A DNA stretch of 64,000 bases from Sphingobium sp. Its GTDB lineage: Bacteria; Pseudomonadota; Alphaproteobacteria; Sphingomonadales; Sphingomonadaceae. The position numbers and the translations under genes were made by a program. This document shows, one piece after another, positions 1 through 7,450 of this stretch. The notes beneath the pieces are model-generated. The model saw only the letters and a list, made by a program, of their open reading frames with translations, was not told where the DNA came from and searched no databases. Location: NCBI GenBank assembly GCA_003248935.1, contig QFQF01000004.1, forward strand, positions 1 to 64,000, written 5' to 3'. Positions within the stretch are counted from its first letter, which is position 1. Every line of letters starts with the position of its first letter.

Positions 1-9
1 CTCCCCTTC

Positions 10-381
10 TTACTTCGGACGCTTCGCGCCGTACTTCGAACGGCTCTGCTTGCGGTCCTTGACGCCCTGGGTATCCAGAACGCCGCGCAGCACGTGGTAG
101 CGCACACCGGGAAGGTCGCGTACGCGGCCGCCGCGGATCAGCACAACGCTGTGCTCCTGAAGGTTGTGGCCTTCACCCGGAATGTAGGTGATGACCTCGC
201 GCTGGTTGACCAGACGCACCTTGGCCACCTTACGAAGCGCCGAGTTCGGCTTCTTCGGGGTCGTCGTGTAGACACGGGTGCAAACGCCGCGCTTCTGCGG
301 GTTCGCTTCCATCGCAGGGACCTTGGACTTGGCCTTCTGCGGTTCGCGGCCCTTGCGGACCAGCTGGTTGATCGTTGGCAT
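10..381 (-). CDS. rpsL: 30S ribosomal protein S12
   Basis: Protein S12 of the small ribosomal subunit, part of the decoding centre. The 123-residue product starts MPTINQLVRKG and ends SKYGAKRPK, both diagnostic, and matches the usual length of about 123. The frame is open upstream, but ATG at 381 gives the canonical N-terminus. The PKKPNS loop around residues 42-47 keeps Lys43. The second loop reads GGRVRDLPG, so residue 88 is Arg (codon 118-120, CGC) where most bacteria have Lys; Arg88 is a known streptomycin-resistance state in other bacteria. It should be the first gene of the str operon (rpsG, fusA, tuf), which would continue beyond the left edge. Confidence 0.98.
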   Translation of the reverse strand: MPTINQLVRKGREPQKAKSKVPAMEANPQKRGVCTRVYTTTPKKPNSALRKVAKVRLVNQREVITYIPGEGHNLQEHSVVLIRGGRVRDLPGVRYHVLRGVLDTQGVKDRKQSRSKYGAKRPK

Positions 382-715
382 GAAGCCCTTCACCTTTACA
401 AAAGTTACTTTGCCAGAACACTCCCGCGTCCACCGCAGAAAGGCTTGCACCTCCAACGGCAAAGGCCCCGGCGGTCACCTGACCCCTGGAGCCGCAAGAG
501 CACCTGGCAATGTTCAGCTCTGTGTTTCCACCCCAGGGCCATAGCGCGGAACCATGCGGAACTCGCGGGAAACGGCCTTTGGGCAGGCGGGCCCTATAGC
601 GATGGCTCATCCTGCGGTCAAGCGGCTGACGGAACACGCTCACAGCCCTCGCCCGAAACGGACGCTCACAGAATAGTTAACCTCATTTTTACGATGAGCA
701 TCCTATCGCTCCGAA
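382..715. other. Intergenic region between rpsL and the 716 gene
   Basis: This 334 bp gap separates two divergent units: rpsL (minus) and the small membrane protein gene at 716 (plus). It must hold the str-operon promoter on the minus strand. I see no -35/-10 pair clear enough to place. Minus-strand AAGG lies just upstream of the rpsL ATG. A weak inverted repeat CTCAT/ATGAG (682-698) and a GTTAAC palindrome (675-680) lie near the plus-strand gene. Open frames through this stretch are extensions of rpsL and its shadows. Confidence 0.5.
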
Positions 716-1036
716 ATGGACCAGAACCGTTCGGACCGTGGCAGGACTATCCTGATCGCGCAGTTTTTCCTCATCCTCACCGGCATCGCCATCGTTGCCC
801 TCATGCCGCCGGCAAGCGGTGCGATGATCGCATGGCCCTTGCTGCAGGGGCAACGAAGCACCGGCATCGATGCCATGCTGGCAGCCGGTGCACGCATCGA
901 ACGTGCGGGACCACTGCCCGGCAGTCTCGTCCTGAACGCCGATCGCGCCGCCATGTTGTGGCCCGCGCTCGACAACGGCGTCCTCCTGTTTTCCACCACC
1001 CTCTCGGGCTGCGCACCGTCGAAAGTCACCGCATGA
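716..1036 (+). CDS. Small membrane-anchored protein of unknown function
   Basis: A 106-residue protein that I do not recognise. It has a short charged N-terminus (MDQNRSDRGR), one strong hydrophobic segment at about residues 12-36, and a soluble C-terminal part of about 70 residues with a single Cys near the end. This predicts one membrane helix and a periplasmic tail. Its TGA overlaps the ATG of the chemoreceptor at 1033 (ATGA), so the two are translationally coupled, and the protein may work with the receptor or be needed in proportion to it. The ATG at 716 lacks a strong Shine-Dalgarno sequence. The stop/start overlap is the best support that it is real. Confidence 0.65.
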   Translation: MDQNRSDRGRTILIAQFFLILTGIAIVALMPPASGAMIAWPLLQGQRSTGIDAMLAAGARIERAGPLPGSLVLNADRAAMLWPALDNGVLLFSTTLSGCAPSKVTA

Positions 1037-2565
1037 CCAGTATCCCCGCGCTCGACCGTCTCCGGAGCGACTCCGTCAGGCTGCTCGCCATGATCGGCTG
1101 GATCAACGTGCCCGCGCTGCTGATCTTCGGCGCGCTGGTGGACGCCCGGATGATCTGGCTGCCCGCGCTGATGGCCGCATTGTTCAGCATCGCGCCGACA
1201 TTGTGTGCACTGCGGCGTCCGCTTGCCTCCGTCACGCCACAGGTGATTGCGCTCGCCTATGCCGCCTACCCCGCACTGTTTGTCTATATGCTCAAGGGCC
1301 ATCCCTGGCAGATGGACATGCACATGTACTTCTTTGCGAGCCTCGCCTGCCTGGCGCTGCTTTATGATCAGCGCGCCATCCTCGCCTGCGCAGGACTGAT
1401 CGCGTTGCACCATGCCATCCTTTCCGTTCTGATGCCGGCCTGGGTCTTCACCGATTCCGGCAGTTATGGCCGGGTTGCCGTACATGCGGTGATCGTGCTG
1501 CTCGAAACCGGCGGACTGCTGCGCCTCATCAGCGACGGGCGGCAGCACCTGATCGAACAGGCGCGCCTTCAGCACGCCGCGGAAGATCAGACCATCATCG
1601 CCCATGCGGCCCGCGCGGAAGCGGACGGTCGCGCAGAAGCGCTCGCCGCCAGCCAGCGTGCAGAACGGGAGGCACGGTCCGCCCAGGCATTTGCCGAACA
1701 TGCGGCCGCCGAGGCTTCGTCCGCCCGGCGCGGAGAAGTCGCCGACCTCATCGTACAGAGCCTGTCCGGCCTGATGCAGGATATCCGCGACGCCAGCGGC
1801 CAGATCGCCGGCCACAACCGCGATGCGCAGACAATCGCGTCTCACTCCGCCGAGAAGTCCGCGTCCCTGCGCCGCTCCAGTCAGGAGGCGGCAGCAAACG
1901 TCGCGTCCGTCGCGACCATCGTCGAGCAGCTGGTCTCGTCGATCGGGGAAGTCGCGCGGAACAGCGAGACGGCACGTGCCCACTCGCAAAGGATGCAGGA
2001 GACAGTGCAGGCGATCGAACCGCGCTGCCAGTCGCTGGAGCATGAAGTGCTGGCGGCGAACGAGATACTGGACCTCATCGCATCCATATCGCATCAGAGC
2101 CACCTTCTGGCCCTAAATGCGTCGATCGAGGCAGCACGCAGCGGCGAAGCCGGCCGCGGCTTCAGCGTCGTTGCCGAGGAGATGAAGGGCATGGCCCGCC
2201 GCACCGGCGATGCGGCGCTCGCGATCGTCGACAAGCTGGAGAATATCCGCACGGCATCGGTCAGCGTCGCGGACGCCGTGTCCGTCACCCGCCATGCGAT
2301 GATCGAGATCACAGAGTCCGCCAACGCCATCGCCGCTGCGATCGGTCAGCAGGAAACGGCGGTGTCCGAAATCGCCGGCTCCGCGCATCAAGTCGCAGCG
2401 GAGATCAGCGCGGCGGCGGCGATCGGCGAGGAAGTCGACGGCCTCATCGGCAACAACGGCGCAATTCTTGCGCGGATGGAGAATGTCGCCACATCGCTGG
2501 ACGGCCGCTCGGGCCAGCTCGGGTCGGAACTGGAGCGGCTGGTCATCACGCTGCGCGCCGGATAA
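1033..2565 (+). CDS. Methyl-accepting chemotaxis protein (membrane receptor)
   Basis: Chemoreceptor signalling to CheA/CheW. The first 170 of 510 residues hold about five to six hydrophobic segments with short loops and no periplasmic ligand-binding domain, so the sensor is the membrane domain itself. A coiled-coil linker rich in Ala, Glu and Arg follows (about 175-240). The MCP signalling domain covers the rest. Its hairpin tip near residues 350-380 carries LLALNASIEAARSGEAGRGF, close to the invariant MCP tip. The ATG at 1033 is chosen because it overlaps the stop of the preceding gene; the frame is open far upstream but that part has no MCP features. No CheB/CheR pentapeptide is seen at the C-terminus. 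The ligand is unknown. Confidence 0.92.
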   Translation: MTSIPALDRLRSDSVRLLAMIGWINVPALLIFGALVDARMIWLPALMAALFSIAPTLCALRRPLASVTPQVIALAYAAYPALFVYMLKGHPWQMDMHMYFFASLACLALLYDQRAILACAGLIALHHAILSVLMPAWVFTDSGSYGRVAVHAVIVLLETGGLLRLISDGRQHLIEQARLQHAAEDQTIIAHAARAEADGRAEALAASQRAEREARSAQAFAEHAAAEASSARRGEVADLIVQSLSGLMQDIRDASGQIAGHNRDAQTIASHSAEKSASLRRSSQEAAANVASVATIVEQLVSSIGEVARNSETARAHSQRMQETVQAIEPRCQSLEHEVLAANEILDLIASISHQSHLLALNASIEAARSGEAGRGFSVVAEEMKGMARRTGDAALAIVDKLENIRTASVSVADAVSVTRHAMIEITESANAIAAAIGQQETAVSEIAGSAHQVAAEISAAAAIGEEVDGLIGNNGAILARMENVATSLDGRSGQLGSELERLVITLRAG

Positions 2566-2763
2566 TGGCCGATATTGCGAGTCCCTCGGCTATCAACACG
2601 CAGATTTCGCAAAAATTTTTTTAAGATCGCCGGAACAAATTGCGGCCAAAACTCCTTTCACCCTGTTGGGGGTTCGATTCGTCCCTAAACCTTATGCCCG
2701 GATTCGCGAGTCCCGGACCAGCTTGCTAGGCCCGATTCATATCTCATAAAATCGGGTCCTCCA
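2566..2763 (+). promoter_or_regulatory. GANTC-rich upstream region of the M23 peptidase/bactofilin genes
   Basis: This 198 bp region contains GANTC motifs at 2579-2583, 2676-2680, 2701-2705, 2708-2712 and 2734-2738. GANTC is the target of the cell-cycle methylase CcrM in alphaproteobacteria. By chance I would expect one per roughly 300 bp at this GC content. Placement just upstream of two cell-envelope shape genes suggests methylation-responsive transcription. No clear -35/-10 pair was found. Confidence 0.45.
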
Positions 2764-3948
2764 GTGAAGAACAAAAAGAGGGGCTTAGCCGGCCTCAAGA
2801 CCGGTGTCCTTGCCATGTTCCCGCCGCGCGAAATCTATTTGCGCTCCGGCGGCGAAGTGAAATTCGTGAAAATCAGCACCGGGGTGCAACTGCTGGCGGC
2901 CGGGGCCGCAAGCGCCCTGTTCTGCGCCTGGCTTGGCACCACCGCGACGCTGATGATCGATCAGGCCCGCCTGTCCGGCGAGCGCGCCGCCCTCGCGCAG
3001 CAGAGCAAGGCCGTCGCCAGTTCGTCCAGCAAGGTCAACGCCTATCGCGCCTCCGTCGGTGAGGTGGCGCAGGATCTCGAGACGCGGCAGGACTATCTGG
3101 AAGAACTGTTCAAGAGTCACTTTGGCGCACTGCCCGACGCAACATCGGTCGTTGGTCAAGGCGAGGCAAAGGCGAAGAACAACCAGGAACAGGCCGCCGC
3201 ACAGAAGATCAGCGCCGCCCTGCCGGAGGCGAAGCCGCTGGTGAATGTGGAGAGCCGCCAGATCGCATTTGCCCGCATGTTGACCGGTGCCGTCCTGGAG
3301 CGCACGCGCAAGGCGGAAGCAGCGATCCGTTCGTTCGGCATCGACCCCCGGACGCTGCTGCGCAAGGGCGCCGTCGCACAGGGCGGACCCTATGTCCCAT
3401 GGAAGGGCGACCAGGACGACCTGACCGAGGAACTGGCGACGCTGTCCACCGCGCTCGCGCGCATGGACATGCTGGAGCGCGGCCTTGTCGCGATCCCGTC
3501 CGGCAAGCCAACCGCCGGCGTCATGCAGACCAGTTCCTACGGCGTGCGCCGCGACCCGTTCAACGGCCATGCCGCCTTCCACGCGGGCATCGACTTTTCC
3601 GGCGCCTATGGTCAGCCGATCCTGGCCGCCGCACGCGGCAAGGTCAGCTATGTCGGCCAGCGGCAGGGATATGGCAATGTCGTCGAGATCGAGCATGGCA
3701 ACGGCTTCATGACCCGGTACGCGCACCTTTCAGGTTTCAATACGAAGGTCGGCGCGATCGTGCCACGCGGCGCGCAGATCGCCCGCATGGGTTCGACCGG
3801 ACGGTCGACCGGTACCCATCTACATTTCGAGGTGCGCGTGAACGGCGCCGCCATCAACCCCCGTCGTTTCCTGGAGGCCAAGCAGGATGTTCTCCAAATC
3901 CAGCAAATCGCAAAGCAGCGCTTCGCCGATGTCGGCGGCCGGGGGTAA
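2764..3948 (+). CDS. M23 family metallopeptidase (LytM-type, membrane-anchored)
   Basis: Predicted cell-wall endopeptidase or regulator of 394 residues. It begins with a GTG codon. One membrane helix lies at about residues 38-62, followed by an Ala/Gln-rich coiled-coil stretch (about 75-160) and a linker. The C-terminal LytM domain (about 257-370) has the zinc-site motifs HAGIDFS near residue 273 and GTHLHFEVRVNG near 352, so the catalytic HxxxD and HxH are present. The domain faces the periplasm by topology. It overlaps the bactofilin start by 62 bp. M23 peptidase and bactofilin genes are paired in many bacteria, where the cytoskeletal bactofilin positions or regulates the peptidase. The start is uncertain: no strong Shine-Dalgarno is seen. 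Confidence 0.92.
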   Translation: MKNKKRGLAGLKTGVLAMFPPREIYLRSGGEVKFVKISTGVQLLAAGAASALFCAWLGTTATLMIDQARLSGERAALAQQSKAVASSSSKVNAYRASVGEVAQDLETRQDYLEELFKSHFGALPDATSVVGQGEAKAKNNQEQAAAQKISAALPEAKPLVNVESRQIAFARMLTGAVLERTRKAEAAIRSFGIDPRTLLRKGAVAQGGPYVPWKGDQDDLTEELATLSTALARMDMLERGLVAIPSGKPTAGVMQTSSYGVRRDPFNGHAAFHAGIDFSGAYGQPILAAARGKVSYVGQRQGYGNVVEIEHGNGFMTRYAHLSGFNTKVGAIVPRGAQIARMGSTGRSTGTHLHFEVRVNGAAINPRRFLEAKQDVLQIQQIAKQRFADVGGRG

Positions 3949-4309
3949 GGGCGTTCCCTTCTCTCTGATCGGCGGCGATGTCGTCATCACCGGCAATATC
4001 AGCGCGAACGTCGACCTTCATATCGACGGCAAGGTTGATGGTGACATCACCTGCGCAGCGCTGGTCCAGGGCGCCGACAGCCGCATCAAGGGGCATGTGA
4101 CGGCGAAGACGGCCCGCCTCGCGGGCCTCGTCGACGGATCGATCGATGCCGAGGAACTGATCGTCGAAAGCAGCGCCCGGGTTACGGGCGACGTCGCCTA
4201 TGACCGGATCACGATCGCGACCGGAGGTCAGGTCGACGGCCGTCTGGCCCGCAAGGGCGGCGGCCAGTCATCCGACCTCAAGCTCATCACCAACGACAGC
4301 GCCGCCTGA
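3887..4309 (+). CDS. Bactofilin (polymer-forming cytoskeletal protein)
   Basis: Bactofilins form nucleotide-independent filaments that scaffold peptidoglycan enzymes at defined cell sites. The 140-residue product has a polar, Ser/Lys-rich N-terminal tail (1-20), then the DUF583 beta-helix core (about 24-120) with repeating short strands such as GNISANVDLHIDGKVDGDI and GHVTAKTARLAGLVDGSID, then a charged tail. The ATG at 3887 is preceded by GGAGG about ten bases upstream, inside the M23 coding sequence, which favours it over the internal Met15. The 62 bp overlap with the peptidase gene implies linked expression. Size and core match the BacA/CcmA family. Confidence 0.93.
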   Translation: MFSKSSKSQSSASPMSAAGGKGVPFSLIGGDVVITGNISANVDLHIDGKVDGDITCAALVQGADSRIKGHVTAKTARLAGLVDGSIDAEELIVESSARVTGDVAYDRITIATGGQVDGRLARKGGGQSSDLKLITNDSAA

Positions 4310-4331
4310 TCGCATCGGTCGGGCAGATGCC

Positions 4332-4751
4332 CTAGCCTTCGCCTACTTCGACCGGATCGGGACCGAACCGGTTGGGGCCGCGCGTCCCGCTCACGATGAA
4401 GAAGATGAGCAGCACGATCCCGCCGATGATCGGAAAGAATCCGAGCAGAAGCCACCAGCCCCGACGATCGGTATCGTGAAGTCGCCGGACGGCGACCGCC
4501 AGATAGGGGATCAGCGTCCCCAGGGCGAACAGGCCCGTGAGCGGTCCGCCATGCGTGCGATATCCGGCGGCATACCACCAGTTGCCGCGATGCACCCAAC
4601 TCTGGCCGACGCTGAGGCCCAGCATGACCTCTACGACATTGAGGACGATCAGGGCGACGAGGATGAACAGGAAGAACATCCAGAATTCCTTGGGCCGTGC
4701 CCGGCCGCTGAACTGCGCATAGCGGCGTAACGGTAACAGCATCCAGTCCAT
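4332..4751 (-). CDS. DUF805 family inner-membrane protein
   Basis: A 139-residue DUF805 protein, function unknown. Family marks are the N-terminal YAQFSGRARPKEFWMF (residues 11-26), where an aromatic patch precedes the first helix, and AVRRLHDTDRRGWW after the middle of the protein. Hydrophobic segments at about 24-46, 72-88 and 97-122 give three to four membrane helices. A textbook AGGAGG lies just upstream of the ATG at 4751, which fixes the start. The gene is convergent with the bactofilin gene, with 22 bp between the stops, and is not obviously part of an operon. Confidence 0.9.
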   Translation of the reverse strand: MDWMLLPLRRYAQFSGRARPKEFWMFFLFILVALIVLNVVEVMLGLSVGQSWVHRGNWWYAAGYRTHGGPLTGLFALGTLIPYLAVAVRRLHDTDRRGWWLLLGFFPIIGGIVLLIFFIVSGTRGPNRFGPDPVEVGEG

Positions 4752-4848
4752 CTCTGCCTCCTGCCCGTGGCGTGACGGACATCATCGCCCGCTGCCGCCA
4801 TGCTTCATCCCTCACATAACCGCCGGGTCGCTCGACCGATCCCGGCGT

Positions 4849-5991
4849 TCAGACCACAACGCCGTTCGCCCGCGCGAACGCATCCAGCCGGTCGAGGAAA
4901 GGCTTGCACCGCGCGTCACTGATCCATGCGGTGTTGAACGCGTTGCGTTCGATACGGACCAGTTCGGCCTTCGTCAGCGCGCTGCGCGCCTGCGCCTTGA
5001 CCAGCACCTCATTGATATATTCGCTGCCCATATAGGCGGGGTCATCGGAATTGATCGACAGGTTCAGGCCCTGATCGAGCATACCGCGCACCACGTCCAT
5101 CGTCTGCCCGCCGCTGTGGACCTGACCCGAGAAAGTCGGGCAGACCGTGAAATAGAGATTACGCTCCTTTGCCAGCGTCATGAGTTCGGGCGATTGCAGG
5201 ATGTTGCCGCCATGGTCGATCCGGTCGACCTTCAGGTCGACGATCGCCTGCCGGATATGTTCGAGCGTATTGTCCTGGTTGAGGTCGCAATGCGCGGTTA
5301 CCTTCAACCCGGCGGCGCGCGCCTTGGCGAAATGCGCGGCGAACTTGCCCGGCGGGTTGTTCTTCTCGTCGGAATCAAGTCCGACGCCGACCAGATGCTC
5401 CTTCATCGGCAGCGCCGCGTCGAGCGCTTCCATCGCCGATTCCGCCGACAGATCGCGCACGAAGCAGAGGATCAACTGGGATTCGATTCCCATCGCCGCG
5501 CGTGCATCGGCGCGCGCACGGGTGATGCCGCCGATCACCGCCGCCATCGGCACGCCGCGCTTCAAATGCTCCTGCGGGTCGAAGAACATCTCGGCATACA
5601 GAATGTTCTGCGACGACGCCTTCTTCAGATAGGCATAGGCAAGATCATAAAAGTCCTGCTCCTTCAGCAGCACCTTCATGCCGTCATAATAGATCGCAAG
5701 GAAGCTCGGCAGGTCGTGATAGACATAGCTGCGCTTCATCGCCGCGACATCGGCATAGGGCAGCGTCAGGCCGTTGCGCCTGGCGAGCGCAAATTTCATC
5801 TCCGCTTCCAGCGTCCCTTCGAGGTGAACGTGATATTCCGCTTTCGGCATGTCCGCGATGAAGCGGGCCATGTCCCCGTCCTGCTCCGCCGCCATCACGC
5901 GCGCCGGGAAACTCCCCATCGTGCAGACCAGCGGCACCGCCAGCGCCGCGCTAAGGATGTGACGCCGGTTACAATTGCGCGCTTCGTACAT
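4849..5991 (-). CDS. Secreted adenosine-deaminase-like amidohydrolase
   Basis: A 380-residue member of the adenosine/adenine deaminase family. Residues 1-35 look like a signal peptide, possibly Tat because of CNRRHIL, cleaved near VMAAEQ; this is unusual for the family and points to periplasmic nucleoside use. Zinc-site motifs are HVHLEGT (His54, His56), AHCDLNQ (His235), DHGG (residues 260-263) and SDDPAYMG (Asp317-318). In classic adenosine deaminase the third motif is HAGE with a catalytic Glu; here that position is not Glu, so activity and substrate are uncertain. GGGGGA precedes the ATG. The downstream neighbour is a DUF805 gene, and no purine genes are adjacent. Confidence 0.82.
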   Translation of the reverse strand: MYEARNCNRRHILSAALAVPLVCTMGSFPARVMAAEQDGDMARFIADMPKAEYHVHLEGTLEAEMKFALARRNGLTLPYADVAAMKRSYVYHDLPSFLAIYYDGMKVLLKEQDFYDLAYAYLKKASSQNILYAEMFFDPQEHLKRGVPMAAVIGGITRARADARAAMGIESQLILCFVRDLSAESAMEALDAALPMKEHLVGVGLDSDEKNNPPGKFAAHFAKARAAGLKVTAHCDLNQDNTLEHIRQAIVDLKVDRIDHGGNILQSPELMTLAKERNLYFTVCPTFSGQVHSGGQTMDVVRGMLDQGLNLSINSDDPAYMGSEYINEVLVKAQARSALTKAELVRIERNAFNTAWISDARCKPFLDRLDAFARANGVVV

Positions 5992-6092
5992 GCATATCCC
6001 CCGACGAAATGCGGGTCAGACCATTGCCCCCGCCCCGCACCGATCCTGCGGGGATCGCATCCCCCCTGCAACAGGGAAATGCACGATCGGTC

Positions 6093-7163
6093 CTACACGC
6101 AGCGGTCGGTGTAGACTGCGGCCTCTTGCGGAGACATCGGCGCAAGCTTGCCGTCGAGTTGCAGGCTGAAGCCCTCCCATGGCTGCTGGCCGCCACGCGC
6201 CGGCGCGACCCACATGGTCGCGGGCAGCTTGCCGGGCCCCGACAAACGATACCATGTCGGGATGGGAAATCCCTTCGCCTTCGCGCACCGGATCGGCGCC
6301 GCCGCATATCCCGCCTCACGCAGTGCCGACAGCAGCGCCGCTTCGCCGACCGGCGCGCCGTCATTGCGGAAATAAAGGTTCATGACCATCGTCCGTGCAC
6401 CGCCCGCCAGCACCTTGAATTGCTGCCTTGCGATCGTGGCGATCCCCGCCCGCCGGAAATATTCGCCGTTCGACATCGGCTTGTCGAGCATCTGCGGCGG
6501 CAGCGCGGCCCAGGCGATGAAAGGCGCCGTTTCGATATAGCGCCAGTCGTAATAGCTGTTTGCCGGTGACGTTCCCGGACGCAGCAGCGCGCCGAAGATG
6601 CTGGCAAGCCCCTTGACCGGCGACACGGCAACGGCCGGGACCCGGCCACCCGGCGTCACCGCCGGATTGGCGGGCCTTGGCGATGTGGCGGCAACGGCCG
6701 GAGCGCTGGCCGGGGCGACCGATGCCCCCGCCTTGCAGATTTTCAACGCGCGGGCCCGCACAAGCTGGGTCATCGCCGCGCCCAGTGGCGTCTTCAGCGT
6801 ATCGTCATGCTCGACCAGCAGGGCGCCGTGCTTTTCCTCCGCGTTGAACATCAGGATGACCGGCATGTTGTCGCCACCCCATTTATCCTTGCCATATTTG
6901 ACGTAGACCCAGCGCTGCATGCCCTCATACTGCGCGCCGCCCGCGCAACTGTAACAGACGCTGACGGGCAGCGGACCGCTCTTGCCCGCCGCCGTATCCA
7001 GCAGGACCCCGCTCTTTCCCACTGTGACCCGCGGCTGCTGCGCGCAGTCGCCCCCTGGCGCATAATTGCCGTAAATCTCCGCCGGGATATCAGGATCCTG
7101 TGCGCCCGCCGGAGCGGCCAGCGCCGCCAGTACCAATGCCACGATCCCGCGCACTCGACGCAT
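6093..7163 (-). CDS. Secreted protein of unknown function
   Basis: A 356-residue protein with a clear signal peptide: MRRVRGIVALVLAALAAPAGA followed by QDPDIP. I chose the ATG at 7163 because it starts this signal peptide, although the frame is open 99 bases further upstream. The mature part has two regions. Residues about 25-150 contain four Cys, including VCYSCAGG, and a run resembling a beta-rich extracellular fold. After a Pro/Ala linker (about 165-195) comes a second region with WRYIETAPFIAWAALPPQ. I do not recognise either domain. It lies downstream of the repeat at 7318-7396 and upstream of the deaminase-like gene, with about 100 bp to it. Confidence 0.75.
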   Translation of the reverse strand: MRRVRGIVALVLAALAAPAGAQDPDIPAEIYGNYAPGGDCAQQPRVTVGKSGVLLDTAAGKSGPLPVSVCYSCAGGAQYEGMQRWVYVKYGKDKWGGDNMPVILMFNAEEKHGALLVEHDDTLKTPLGAAMTQLVRARALKICKAGASVAPASAPAVAATSPRPANPAVTPGGRVPAVAVSPVKGLASIFGALLRPGTSPANSYYDWRYIETAPFIAWAALPPQMLDKPMSNGEYFRRAGIATIARQQFKVLAGGARTMVMNLYFRNDGAPVGEAALLSALREAGYAAAPIRCAKAKGFPIPTWYRLSGPGKLPATMWVAPARGGQQPWEGFSLQLDGKLAPMSPQEAAVYTDRCV

Positions 7164-7317
7164 CCCGCACCCCCGCTCGATCCCACTATCGCGATCGAAT
7201 GTCCCCGTTCGTTGCGGCGATGTCACGAACAATCTGGTTTCCGGAGAAACGAGACATGTCACGGTCTGGAGGCAAGGATATCCGCTTGGGGTGGATGGCG
7301 GATCGTCTGCTATTTCC

Positions 7318-7396
7318 CGTCATCCCGGCGAAGGCTGGGATCGCAGGCCCAGTGTCGCGCCCTCTCCTGAGACCCCAGCCTTCGCTGGGGTGACGG
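7318..7396. repeat. Nested palindromic intergenic element (REP-like or bidirectional terminator)
   Basis: The left arm starts CGTCATCCCGGCGAAGGCTG (7319) and the right arm ends AGCCTTCGCTGGGGTGACGG (7395). The two arms are near-perfect reverse complements about 25 bp long, separated by roughly 28 bp. Each arm is also a small hairpin by itself (for example CCCCAGC/GCTGGGG). Elements of this kind with GTCATCCCGGC-type ends are widespread in alphaproteobacterial intergenic DNA. It sits alone in the 286 bp gap between two minus-strand genes and could end comM transcription. Confidence 0.8.
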
Positions 7397-7450
7397 AAAG
7401 TGACAGTCACCAGACGCCCTTTTGCCCCACGAAAACCCGGCAGCATTTGC

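Noticed and set aside
94..1032. N-terminal extension of the chemoreceptor frame, open from 94.
   Set aside because: It is antisense to rpsL and has no receptor features; ATG 1033 overlaps the previous gene's stop.
703..2103. Long minus-strand frame antisense to the chemoreceptor.
   Set aside because: It is a high-GC shadow of a recognised gene, with no domain and no ribosome-binding site.
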